Shown: one piece after another, positions 13,297 to 27,000 of the stretch | Numbering within the stretch: position 1 is the stretch's first letter | Layout: every line of letters starts with the position of its first letter | Assembly (NCBI RefSeq): GCF_964340395.1 | Contig: NC_135566.1 | Span: forward strand, 22,214,635-22,278,634 | Source: Glandiceps talaboti | Taxonomy: Eukaryota > Hemichordata > Enteropneusta > Spengelidae | Length of the DNA: 64,000 nt | Direction: 5' to 3' | The notes under the pieces: generated by a model | Database searches by the model: none | What the model was told of the DNA's origin: nothing | What the model saw: only the letters and a program-made list of their open reading frames with translations | Translations under genes and position numbers: made by a program

Positions 13297-14803
13297 TGAG
13301 GAGTCATGTAATCACTTAGCCATGTTATTGTCATTGTGGGAGTCATGTAATCACTTAGCCATGTTATTGTCAATGAGGGAGTCATGTAATCACTTAGCCA
13401 TGTTATTGTCATTGAGGGAGTCATGTAATCACTTAGACATGTTATTGTCAATGAGGGAGTCATGTAATCACTTAGCCATGTTATTGTCATTGAGGGAGTC
13501 ATGTAATCACTTAGACATGTTATTGTCAATGAGGGAGTCATGTAATCACTTAGACATGTTATTGTCATTGAGGGAGTCATGTAATCACTTAGCCATGTTA
13601 TTGTCAATGAGGAGTCATGTAATCACTTAGCCATGTTATTGTCAATGAGGGAGTCATGTAATCACTTAGCCATGTTATTGTCATTGAGGGAGTCATGTAA
13701 TCACTTAGCCATGTTATTGTCAATGAGGGAGTCATGTAATCACTTAGCCATGTTATTGTCATTGAGGGAGTCATGTAATCACTTAGCCATGATATTGTCA
13801 TTGAAGGAGTCATGTAATCACTTAGCCATGTTATTGTCAATGAGGGAGTCATGTAATCACTTAGCCATGTTATTGTCATTGAGGAAGTCATGTAATCACT
13901 TAGCCATGTTATTGTCATTGAGGGAGTCATGTAATCACTTAGCCATGTTATTGTCATTGAGGGAGTCATGTAATCACTTAGCCATGTTATTGTCAATGAG
14001 GGAGTCATGTAATCACTTAGCCATGTTATTGTCATTGAGGGAGTCATGTAATCACTTAGCCATGTTATTGTCAATGAGGGAGTCATGTAATCACTTAGCC
14101 ATGTTATTGTCAATGAGGGAGTCATGTAATCACTTAGCCATGATATTGTCATTGAGGGAGTCATGTAATCACTTAGCCATGTTATTGTCAATGAGGGAGT
14201 CATGTAATCACTTAGCCATGTTATTGTCATTGAGGAAGTCATGTAATCACTTAGCCATGTTATTGTCATTGAGGGAGTCATGTAATCACTTAGCCATGTT
14301 ATTGTCATTGAGGGAGTCATGTAATCACTTAGCCATGTTATTGTCATTGAGGGAGTCATGTAATCACTTAGCCATGTTATTGTCATTGAGGGAGTCATGT
14401 AATCACTTAGCCATGTTACTGTCATTGAGGGAGTCATGTAATCACTTAGCCATGTTATTGTCATTGAGGGAGTCATGTAATCACTTAGCCATGTTATTGT
14501 CATTGAGGAAGTCATGTAATCACTTAGCCATGTTATTGTCATTGAGGGAGTCATGTAATCACTTAGCCATGTTATTGTCATTGAGGGAGTCATGTAATCA
14601 CTTAGCCATGTTATTGTCAATGAGGGAGTCATGTAATCACTTAGCCATGTTATTGTCATTGAGGGAGTCATGTAATCACTTAGCCATGTTATTGTCATTG
14701 AGGGAGTCATGTAATCACTTAGCCATGTTATTGTCATTGAGGGAGTCATGTAATCACTTAGCCATGTTATTGTCATTGAGGGAGTCATGTAATCACTTAG
14801 CCA
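13297..14803. repeat. 39-bp minisatellite, open on both strands
   Basis: About 38 copies of gagtcatgtaatcacttagc + catgttattgtcattgagg. As 39 is 13 codons, frames of about 400 codons run on both strands (13633-14853 plus, 13604-14788 minus); they encode only the repeat. Unit variants (gatattg, gaggaag) recur 351 bp apart (9 units), showing block duplication. Confidence 0.95.
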
Positions 14804-17125
14804 TGTTCATGGACTTTACCTTTATTGATGATGAAAGCATATACATTCCATAGTTGACAACTAATATCAAAATGTACATTTGGACAGTTTGACAGTGATG
14901 CAATCAATGTCCTTGAAACTATTCACCAGGTCAGTGAAACTCCACCTAACCGTCAATCAAACATTGCAACGTTTCTAGACAGCCTAACAAGCCAAAAAAA
15001 AAGTTACTTTAATATCAATGACATGTAAATTAATTTTAATGTTATCAGAACTTTCTTTCAGTTTCACTAATATTGCTTTGTATTTGATAAGTTTGTAAGT
15101 GAACCAAGGTTATTTACGGATATCACAATTGAATTCAACAGAGATATCTAGTCAATCCACCATACATTCTACATTGACAATAGACAATAAACAACATTAG
15201 ACACGCCACCTAGCAATTCACTTCATGATTATGGCCTTGTTTGTACATTTATTGAGATTCTTAATGACAGTTTTCAAAAATACAAATTATCACAAAATCA
15301 CATAAAATACAGCATCTAGGCTGTATAGTTACAGCCTTAATTCCAAACTTATACAGATTCATCATTTACAGAGATTCATTACACAATTTTGCAATTTTCA
15401 GAACTCAAACCTGCCAAATAAATGAATGCCTCAGTTATTACCAGACACTAAGTTCTAAATCATTTCTTTTTTATATTTTTAACTGGAAAAAATAAAAACA
15501 AAACGCTGACTACTAATCTTATTGTTTTCACCTTCATACTAAAAATCTCAATATCATACAATTTAATATAAAGTTTTAAGATGAAAGTTAAATAATAATA
15601 ATACTTCTATTTATTTACTTTTTACTAATCCTTTGCATCATCTGCTTTAAGGTATAACACTATCACATATTACACCCATTTTTGTTGCCATTTATTACAG
15701 ACAAAGCACACAATAACAAACACATTCTTTTGTAGGGGATTGTTTACAAGTACCAGTACTTTACTAAATTTAGTAAATAAAAAAAATCAATATTCTTTAA
15801 AGGGATAACAATTTTGAATTAGCAAAATCACTAATTGCATTTGAAAAAAGTTCATGATAAATTTAACAATAAAAATGTTAATTAAATGTTGTATGTTATG
15901 AAAAGTTTGCTAAGCATACCATGTCTGACATCAGACAGTATTATAGTAAAGTCTAAATTTGTTTTGACGATAGAGGTATACAGACTTTGGCACCTGACTA
16001 TTACAACATAATTCTACTATTATTATGGTCTATTTATAGAGAAATAGCACACATCCACATAAGGTCATGACAATAGCAGGACTGTTGCCATCCATATTGT
16101 AAACAAAATAAACTATACATTGCTCATGAAAAATTTTCTGTTTTGAATTCTCTGGGGGTAATTACAATTTATTAAAACTGACTTTACGCCATTATGCATG
16201 TATACTGACATTTTCTCTCAAACTATATAGTCCAAAAAGTTATTTGAGTTTGAACCACAAAATTTTCAAGTTCTTTCTTTCTGTACAAACAACATACCAG
16301 CAGTCGACATTTCTAATTAGACGACTAAATATTGAAGTCATATAACTATTCTAGAAGGATAATATCAAAGTCAATGTTAACACTGGGGAGACTACACTGG
16401 TGTAGTCATGGCAAGCAGCCATAGCTACATAGGTAGGTGTACATACAAACATACAATGAAAGACAAACAAAATACATAAAATTAGGTTCACTTACAATAT
16501 ATTCCACATTACCAATGGTATATGCCTACACTGATTGTAATGATAACTTGTCCTAACACTGAACACATATGCTATCAGATAAAAACATACATCATTTTGA
16601 GATTTTCTTGTGGTAGAAAATATGGTCACACTAATAACGAGAAATCTAAATATAACTGTCATAAATGGTACATATGTCATGGTACCAAATCATGACTGAA
16701 GATTAGAAAAATAAACAATTAATAACCTGTGTTTTGGTACAAGGTTAGATGTACCTAAACACCTGCTACAGGACAAGTCCTGAATATACAAACAATAAGT
16801 GTTGAATGGCATCATGGAATTTTATCCCAATGATTTATTGTTATCTACTACTGGGGTGTAACTAAGTCAAATCTATGTCAGTTAACATTTTTTATGTAGT
16901 TCTAACAATTAAAGGTATGGAATGCTATGATATAAATTATACCAGATTGCCCTACTCCATTTTCAAGTTTTCTGCACTTTAGCAAATGCAATGTACTTGT
17001 TTTTCCAATACCTGTAAAATATCACATAGTGAATTATAGCTTTATAATGTAAAACTCCTCAAATCATACCTTACACAACTCCCAACATTGACATGACCAA
17101 AACCTAGTATTCTATCACATCTCGT
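14804..17125. other. Unique AT-rich stretch
   Basis: Nothing recognisable. Short frames are chance-like. Confidence 0.45.
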
Positions 17126-17540
17126 GTACACCATAATATCTTATTCTCTGAATGCCATGTATCCCACAATAGTACACCATAATATCTTATTCTCTGAATG
17201 CCATGTATCCCACAATAATACACCATAATATCTTATTTTCTGAATGCCATGTATCCCACAATAGTACACCATAATATCTTATTCTCTGAATGCCATGTAT
17301 CCCACAATAGTACACCATAATATCTTATTTTCTGAATGCCATGTATCCCACAATAGTACACCATAATATCTTATTCTCTGAATGCCATGTATCCCATAAT
17401 AGTACACCATAATATCTTATTCTCTGAATGCCATGTATCCCATAATAGTACACCATAATCTTATTCTCTGAATGCCATATGTATCCCATAATAGTACACC
17501 ATAATATCTTATTCTCTGAATGCCATGTATCCCACAATGC
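17126..17540. repeat. 46-bp minisatellite
   Basis: About nine copies of acaccataatatcttattct + ctgaatgccatgtatcccacaatagt. Confidence 0.92.
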
Positions 17541-17601
17541 CATGTTCACATAACCATCACTCCTATTTAATTGTGTGACATCCTTTATGACTAATAAAAA
17601 A

Positions 17602-18888
17602 AGACTTGGTATGGGTCATTTATACCATACACAAGCCAGGTAAAAGACTTGGTATGGGTCATTTATACCATACACAAGCCAGGTAAAAGACTTGGTATGG
17701 GTCATTTATACCATACACAAGCCAGGTAAAAGACTTGGTATGGGTCATTTATACCATACACAAGCCAGGTAAAAGACTTGGTATGGGTCATTTATACCAT
17801 ACACAAGCCAGGTAAAAGACTTGGTATGGGTCATTTATACCATACACAAGCCAGGTAAAAGACTTGGTATGGGTCATTTATACCATACACAAGCCAGGTA
17901 AAAGACTTGGTATGGGTCATTTATACCATACACAAGCTAGGTAAAAGACTTGGTATGGGTCATTTATACCATACACAAGCCAGGTAAAAGACTTGGTATG
18001 GGTCATTTATACCATACACAAGCCAGGTAAAAGACTTGGTATGGGTCATTTATACCATACACAAGCCAGGTGAAAGACTTGGTATGGGTCATTTATACCA
18101 TACACAAGCCAGGTAAAAGACTTGGTATGGGTCATTTATACCATACACAAGCCAGGTAAAAGACTTGGTATGGGTCATTTATACCATACACAAGCCAGGT
18201 AAAAGACTTGGTATGGGTCATTTATACCATACACAAGCCAGGTAAAAGACTTGGTATGGGTCATTTATACCATACACAAGCTAGGTAAAAGACTTGGTAT
18301 GGGTCATTTATACCATACACAAGCCAGGTAAAAGACTTGGTATGGGTCATTTATACCATACACAAGCCAGGTAAAAGACTTGGTATGGGTCATTTATACC
18401 ATACACAAGCCAGGTAAAAGACTTGGTATGGGTCATTTATACCATACACAAGCTAGGTAAAAGACTTGGTATGGGTCATTTATACCATACACAAGCCAGG
18501 TAAAAGACTTGGTATGGGTCATTTATACCATACACAAGCCAGGTAAAAGACTTGGTATGGGTCATTTATACCATACACAAGCCAGGTGAAAGACTTGGTA
18601 TGGGTCATTTATACCATACACAAGCCAGGTAAAAGACTTGGTATGGGTCATTTATACCATACACAAGCCAGGTAAAAGACTTGGTATGGGTCATTTATAC
18701 CATACACAAGCCAGGTAAAAGACTTGGTATGGGTCATTTATACCATACACAAGCCAGGTAAAAGACTTGGTATGGGTCATTTATACCATACACAAGCCAG
18801 GTAAAAGACTTGGTATGGGTCATTTATACCATACACAAGCCAGGTAAAAGACTTGGTATGGGTCATTTATACCATACACAAGCCAGGT
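17602..18888. repeat. 43-bp minisatellite, highly homogeneous
   Basis: About 30 nearly identical copies of agacttggtatgggtcattt + ataccatacacaagccaggtaaa. The unit holds a small inverted repeat (ggtat…atacc). Only rare T-for-C and G-for-A variants are present, suggesting recent amplification. Confidence 0.95.
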
Positions 18889-19439
18889 TCAACAAAAAAA
18901 AATAGAATATATGCTCTGGTTGTTCTACATCATAAAAACGCACGTCTATGTCACAACAATAAATGTCTACATCATTGGTTCTGCTGTTTGAAAACACGAG
19001 TCAAAACACTCAAGATTGTATACTTTTCCCAATTTTTTTCCAATCTTTTATATATTACTGGTGATGGTATAATTATATTATTCCCCAGTATTTCTTCATT
19101 CAGCCAAAAAAAAACACTTGTGGCCTATAAGGGGTTGTCATTATTCGTCTAGCGATTCATAGTGACAAGGGCCCCTTAAGTCATTCATATTTTCCTTGGC
19201 TGAACAAAGACAAATATTGGGAATAACACTAAATATACAATTGTAAATAAGTAACAAATTATGTATTGTTATCTTTATCTATCCCACTATCTTACAACAC
19301 TATATCAGATAATGTATTGATCTTTTCATCAAGTTATGTGTGGGAACCATTCATAATGTACATAGTTTGTTTTATAAGTCTTTGACAAAACAATTACAGC
19401 AGCAATTACATTGTATGACTGTTTAAGTCTAAAGAAGAC

Positions 19440-19610
19440 TAAGATTATATAAGAAGGACACAAACACAATGATCCCCACTGGAAACAAGTATTTGACTTT
19501 GTGGATTATCCAAGTAATTGCTCAATTTGTACCAGTTTTTATTTGTACTGTATATTATTTATTCTGTGATCTTGTTGTTTTACTGAAATAAACTAATCTA
19601 ATCTGTTCAC
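19440..19610 (+). mobile_element. Possible LINE 3' tail remnant
   Basis: Ends in gaaataaactaatctaatctg, resembling the short-repeat tails of CR1-like LINEs, preceded by ttatccaagtaattgct-type sequence often seen in such 3' ends. No coding part is recognisable. Confidence 0.25.
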
Positions 19611-20242
19611 CAATTCCAAATAAAATTTATATCATCAATAGTTTTGAGTATGCAAGCACAAGTCCAACTGACATAAGCCATAGTTGACAACAGGCAACCT
19701 TCCCTTTTGGAGATCCAGCAATTAATCAGATTTTGACAAGGTAGGATATATGATGGGGGCATGGTACACTATATAATCACACTGATGAAGTATTTGCTAT
19801 TGTTGGCACAATCTATTTCTAGTTGTTGTTTACCCCTCTATCACCTGGATACAATAATATTTGCAGAATAAACTTGGCAAATGTTTAGCCAATGTATGAA
19901 TGTTTTGGTGCAAGGTTAGTGGACAAGGAGAGCATAATGAGTCCTACATTAGATACACTATGCTTTCTCTGGGATTTCCCAATGATATCATAGTTTCTTC
20001 TGTCTTTGTTTTCGGTGTCTGGACATCGAGTTCAGACACCTAGATGTGTGTGACAGTCATAGCATACAAATACATGTTAACACTTGCCAATCCAGTTTGC
20101 TATTGTAATTCACTAAACTATGACATCATCGCTATAATTGTTGCCATGACTCAGCTGGTGACAAATACACTATTAGATATCACAGTCACACTGAGAGATG
20201 TACCACATATTATAAACTCGGTCATGTATTATATTAGCTTAC

Positions 20243-20400
20243 CACTGCTGTATGTTGCCATGCCAACAGTTCTATTTGTAGCCACATGATTGATGGCTGG
20301 TCTATCCTTCTGGTCCAAACCAATAGACTGATGAGAAGTGAGTAAACTCTCACTATTGTTATTATCAATATCCCAAAGTTTAACACTACCACTTGAATAC
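20243..20400 (-). CDS. FBXW8: FBXW8-like gene, WD40 exon
   Basis: A 158-bp exon with a good acceptor (ttatttttcag) above 20400 and a GTAAGC donor below 20243. It begins with the last base of a codon and ends with the first base of the next. The peptide starts YSSGSVKLWDIDN, a textbook WD40 strand-d ending, and runs to HVATNRTVGMATYSSG, the first strands of the next blade. The spacing matches the first propeller blades of FBXW8 (family pattern GYTSG.VRVWD … VAAYEDG). The following exons should encode the remaining blades; I found none of them to the left, so they probably lie beyond position 1. It is bracketed by a 43-bp array about 1.35 kb downstream and the 8.9 kb array about 0.65 kb upstream. 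Confidence 0.85.
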
Positions 20401-21056
20401 CTGAAAAATAACAATACATGTACCATGGTCAGTAACTTTTCCAAAATTCTTAACTTCTCTTTATTTCTTTGTTCTGAACTCGGACCACAATATATAAATT
20501 CTGATACACTATCTAAGACTCTGTCATTAATACTAGTACCATCAAAATTTGACCCAAACTATATCTGATAATAACTTATAAATTGACATCACCATGAATT
20601 AGGTGTAAAATTATTATGTGTGACAACAATAACATGCTTTCAAAAAGAAGGGTCCTCTCAGTCTTTTCTTTTTTCTTGCTTCCTCTGATTTTCTGTGTTT
20701 TTTTGGGGGGGTGGCTCACTTGATGAGGTATTTTTAAATCATGCGAGAGCTGTCACATGACGTGGCATTCCCGCCATTACTGCATTGCCCATTGCAGCGT
20801 GTAGCAAGCTAGGCAGCACAGACTGCCAGCCATACACAAATTTCTTCTTTTCTTTTTTTTTCTTTGCTTGTATTGTAGTTTATGTATTTTCTGGTAGACA
20901 TTCTTGAACATGTAGTAGTGTTTTAACCATGTAGTACTTTTGTCAGGGGGGGGGGGGGACTTTTCAAGTGTTGTTATGTAATAAAGTTAACTCCACAATA
21001 CTCTCAAATGTGTAAGTGTGATTTAAATATTTTATTTGATCTTGACAGCTGTGCCA

Positions 21057-24000
21057 AGCCTACCTGTAAATGTGAAGGACTAATGCTACTAGTACTATTT
21101 CAGCTATCCTAAAGGTAGCCTACCTACAGGCTACGTACCCTAGACTCAAAGGACTAATACTACTACTGTAACACTAGTCTGTTATGCTAACTGTAGCCTA
21201 CCTGTAGACTTAAAGGACTAATACTACTACACTAGTCTGTTATGCTAACTGTAGCCTACCTGTAGACTCAAAGGACTAATACTACTACACTAGTCTGTTA
21301 TGCTAACTGTAGCCTACCTGTAGACTTAAAGGACTAATACTACTACACTAGTCTGTTATGCTAACTGTAGCCTACCTGTAGACTCAAAGGACTAATACTA
21401 CTACACTAGTCTGCTATGCTAACTGTAGCCTACCTGTAGACTTAAAGGACTAATACTACTACACTAGTCTGTTATGCTAACTGTAGCCTACCTGTAGACT
21501 CAAAGGACTAATGCTACTACACTAGTCTGTTATGCTAACTGTAGCCTACCTGTAGACTTAAAGGACTAATGCTACTACACTAGTCTGTTATGCTAACTGT
21601 AGCCTACCTGTAGACTCAAAGGACTAATGCTACTACACTAGTCTGTTATGCTAACTATAGCCTACCTGTAGACTTAAAGGACTAATGCTACTACACTAGT
21701 CTGTTATGCTAACTGTAGCCTACCTGTAGACTTAAAGGACTAATACTACTACACTAGTATGCTAACTGTAGCCTACCTGTAGACTTAAAGGACTAATGCT
21801 ACTACACTAGTCTGTTATGCTAACTATAGCCTACCTGTAGACTTAAAGGACTAATACTACTACACTAGTATGCTAACTGTAGCCTACCTGTAGACTTAAA
21901 GGACTAATACTACTACACTAGTCTGTTATGCTAACTGTAGCCTACCTGTAGACTTAAAGGACTAATACTACTACTGTAACACTAGTCTGTTATGCTAACT
22001 GTAGCCTACCTGTAGACTCAAAGGACTAATACTACTACACTAGTCTGTTATGCTAACTGTAGCCTACCTGTAGACTTAAAGGACTAATGCTACTACACTA
22101 GTCTGTTATGCTAACTGTAGCCTACCTGTAGACTTAAAGGACTAATACTACTACTGTAACACTAGTCTGTTATGCTAACTGTAGCCTACCTGTAGACTCA
22201 AAGGACTAATGCTACTACACTAGTCTGTTATGCTAACTGTAGCCTACCTGTAGACTTAAAGGACTAATACTACTACTGTAACACTAGTCTGTTATGCTAA
22301 CTATAGCCTACCTGTAGACTTAAAGGACTAATACTACTACTGTAACACTAGTCTGTTATGCTAACTGTAGCCTACCTGTAGACTTAAAGGACTAATACTA
22401 CTACTGTAACACTAGTCTGTTATGCTAACTGTAGCCTACCTGTAGACTTAAAGGACTAATACTACTACTGTAACACTAGTCTGTTATGCTAACTATAGCC
22501 TACCTGTAGACTTAAAGGACTAATACTACTACTGTAACACTAGTCTGTTATGCTAACTGTAGCCTACCTGTAGACTCAAAGGACTAATTCTACTACACTA
22601 GTCTGTTATGCTAACTGTAGCCTACCTGTAGACTTAAAGGACTAATACTACTACACTAGTCTGTTATGCTAACTGTAGCCTACCTGTAGACTTAAAGGAC
22701 TAATGCTACTACACTAGTATGCTAACTGTAGCCTACCTGTAGACTTAAAGGACTAATACTACTACTGTAACACTAGTCTGTTATGCTAACTGTAGCCTAC
22801 CTGTAGACTCAAAGGACTAATACTACTACACTAGTCTGTTATGCTAACTGTAGCCTACCTGTAGACTCAAAGGACTAATTCTACTACACTAGTCTGTTAT
22901 GCTAACTGTAGCCTACCTGTAGACTTAAAGGACTAATACTACTACACTAGTCTGTTATGCTAACTGTAGCCTACCTGTAGACTCAAAGGACTAATACTAC
23001 TACTGTAACACTAGTCTGTTATGCTAACTGTAGCCTACCTGTAGACTTAAAGGACTAATACTACTACACTAGTCTGTTATGCTAACTGTAGCCTACCTGT
23101 AGACTTAAAGGACTAATACTACTACACTAGTCTGTTATGCTAACTGTAGCCTACCTGTAGACTTAAAGGACTAATACTACTACACTAGTCTGTTATGCTA
23201 ACTGTAGCCTACCTGTAGACTCAAAGGACTAATACTACTACACTAGTCTGTTATGCTAACTATAGCCTACCTGTAGACTTAAAGGACTAATGCTACTACA
23301 CTATTCTGTTATGCTAACTGTAGCTTACCTGTAGACTTAAAGGACTAATACTACTACACTAGTCTGTTATGCTAACTGTAGCCTACCTGTAGACTCAAAG
23401 GACATTACTACTACACTAGTCTGTTATGCTAACTATAGCCTACCTGTAGACTTAAAGGACTAATACTACTACTGTAACACTAGTCTGTTATGCTAACTGT
23501 AGCCTACCTGTAGACTTAAAGGACTAATACTACTACTGTAACACTAGTCTGTTATGCTAACTGTAGCCTACCTGTAGACTTAAAGGACTAATACTACTAC
23601 ACTAGTCTGTTATGCTAACTGTAGCCTACCTGTAGACTTAAAGGACTAATACTACTACACTAGTCTGTTATGCTAACTGTAGCCTACCTGTAGACTTAAA
23701 GGACTAATACTACTACTGTAACACTAGTCTGTTATGCTAACTGTAGCCTACCTGTAGACTTAAAGGACTAATACTACTACTGTAACACTAGTCTGTTATG
23801 CTAACTATAGCCTACCTGTAGACTTAAAGGACTAATACTACTACTGTAACACTAGTCTGTTATGCTAACTATAGCCTACCTGTAGACTCAAAGGACTAAT
23901 ACTACTACACTAGTCTGTTATGCTAACTATAGCCTACCTGTAGACTTAAAGGACTAATGCTACTACTGTAACACTAGTCTGTTATGCTAACTATAGCCTA

Positions 24001-27000
24001 CCTGTAGACTTAAAGGACTAATACTACTACACTAGTCTGTTATGCTAACTGTAGCCTACCTGTAGACTTAAAGGACTAATACTACTACTGTAACACTAGT
24101 CTGTTATGCTAACTATAGCCTACCTGTAGACTTAAAGGACTAATGCTACTACTGTAACACTAGTCTGTTATGCTAACTATAGCCTACCTGTAGACTTAAA
24201 GGACTAATACTACTACACTAGTCTGTTATGCTAACTGTAGCCTACCTGTAGACTTAAAGGACTAATACTACTACTGTAACACTAGTCTGTTATGCTAACT
24301 GTAGCCTACCTGTAGACTTAAAGGACTAATACTACTACTGTAACACTAGTCTGTTATGCTAACTGTAGCCTACCTGTAGACTTAAAGGACTAATGCTACT
24401 ACACTAGTCTGCTATGCTAACTGTAGCCTACCTGTAGACTTAAAGGACTAATACTACTACATTAGTCTGTTATGCTAACTATAGCCTACCTGTAGACTTA
24501 AAGGACTAATACTACTACACTAGTCTGCTATGCTAACTATAGCCTACCTGTAGACTTAAAGGATTAATACTACTACACTAGTCTGTTATCCTAACTGTAG
24601 CCTACCTGTAGACTCAAAGGACTAATACTACTACACTAGTCTGTTATGCTAACTGTAGCCTACCTGTAGACTCAAAGGACTAATGCTACTACACTAGTAT
24701 GCTAACTGTAGCCTACCTGTAGACTCAAAGGACTAATACTACTACACTAGTCTGTTATGCTAACTGTAGCCTACCTGTAGACTTAAAGGACTAATACTAC
24801 TACACTAGTCTGTTATGCTAACTGTAGCCTACCTGTAGACTTAAAGGACTAATACTACTACTGTAACACTAGTCTGTTATGCTAACTGTAGCCTACCTGT
24901 AGACTTAAAGGACTAATACTACTACACTAGTCTGTTATGCTAACTGTAGCCTACCTGTAGACTCAAAGGACTAATGCTACTACACTAGTCTGTTATGCTA
25001 ACTGTAGCCTACCTGTAGACTCAAAGGACTAATACTACTACACTAGTCTGTTATGCTAACTATAGCCTACCTGTAGACTCAAAGGACATTACTACTACTG
25101 TAACACTAGTCTGTTATGCTAACTGTAGCCTACCTGTAGACTTAAAGGACTAATACTACTACACTAGTCTGTTATGCTAACTGTAGCCTACCTGTAGACT
25201 TAAAGGACTAATACTACTACTGTAACACTAGTCTGTTATGCTAACTGTAGCCTACCTGTAGACTCAAAGGACTAATACTACTACACTAGTCTGTTATGCT
25301 AACTGTAGCCTACCTGTAGACTCAAAGGACTAATGCTACTACACTAGTATGCTAACTGTAGCCTACCTGTAGACTCAAAGGACTAATACTACTACACTAG
25401 TCTGTTATGCTAACTGTAGCCTACCTGTAGACTTAAAGGACTAATACTACTACACTAGTCTGTTATGCTAACTGTAGCCTACCTGTAGACTTAAAGGACT
25501 AATACTACTACTGTAACACTAGTCTGTTATGCTAACTGTAGCCTACCTGTAGACTTAAAGGACTAATACTACTACACTAGTCTGTTATGCTAACTGTAGC
25601 CTACCTGTAGACTCAAAGGACTAATACTACTACACTAGTATGTTATGCTAACTATAGCCTACCTGTAGACTCAAAGGACATTACTACTACTGTAACACTA
25701 GTCTGTTATGCTAACTGTAGCCTACCTGTAGACTTAAAGGACTAATACTACTACACTAGTCTGTTATGCTAACTGTAGCCTACCTGTAGACTTAAAGGAC
25801 TAATACTACTACACTAACACTAGTCTGTTATGCTAACTGTAGCCTACCTGTAGACTTAAAGGACTAATACTACTACTGTAACACTAGTCTGTTATGCTAA
25901 CTGTAGCCTACCTGTAGACTTAAAGGACTAATACTACTACACTAGTCTGTTATGCTAACTGTAGCCTACCTGTAGACTCAAAGGACTAATACTACTACAC
26001 TAGTATGTTATGCTAACTATAGCCTACCTGTAGACTCAAAGGACATTACTACTACTGTAACACTAGTCTGTTATGCTAACTGTAGCCTACCTGTAGACTC
26101 AAAGGACTAATACTACTACACTAGTCTGTTATGCTAACTGTAGCCTACCTGTAGACTCAAAGGACTAATGCTACTACACTAGTATGCTAACTGTAGCCTA
26201 CCTGTAGACTTAAAGGACTAATACTACTACACTAGTCTGTTATGCTAACTGTAGCCTACCTGTAGACTTAAAGGACTAATACTACTACACTAGTCTGTTA
26301 TGCTAACTGTAGCCTACCTGTAGACTTAAAGGACTAATACTACTACTGTAACACTAGTCTGCTATGCTAACTGTAGCCTACCTGTAGACTTAAAGGACTA
26401 ATACTACTACTGTAACACTAGTCTGTTATCCTAACTGTAGCCTACCTGTAGACTTAAAGGACTAATACTACTACTGTAACACTAGTCTGCTATGCTAACT
26501 GTAGCCTACCTGTAGACTTAAAGGACTAATACTACTACTGTAACACTAGTCTGTTATGCTAACTGTAGCCTACCTGTAGACTTAAAGGACTAATACTACT
26601 ACTGTAACACTAGTCTGTTATGCTAACTGTAGCCTACCTGTAGACTTAAAGGACTAATACTACTACTGTAACACTAGTCTGCTATGCTAACTGTAGCCTA
26701 CCTGTAGACTTAAAGGACTAATACTACTACTGTAACACTAGTCTGTTATCCTAACTGTAGCCTACCTGTAGACTCAAAGGACTAATACTACTACACTAGT
26801 CTGTTATGCTAACTGTAGCCTACCTGTAGACTCAAAGGACTAATGCTACTACACTAGTATGCTAACTGTAGCCTACCTGTAGACTCAAAGGACTAATACT
26901 ACTACACTAGTCTGTTATGCTAACTGTAGCCTACCTGTAGACTTAAAGGACTAATACTACTACACTAGTCTGTTATGCTAACTGTAGCCTACCTGTAGAC

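Noticed and set aside
13604-14853. Frames of 394 and 406 codons on opposite strands as repeat proteins
   Set aside because: Both are products of the 39-bp unit. No signal peptide, promoter or non-repeat domain supports a gene.
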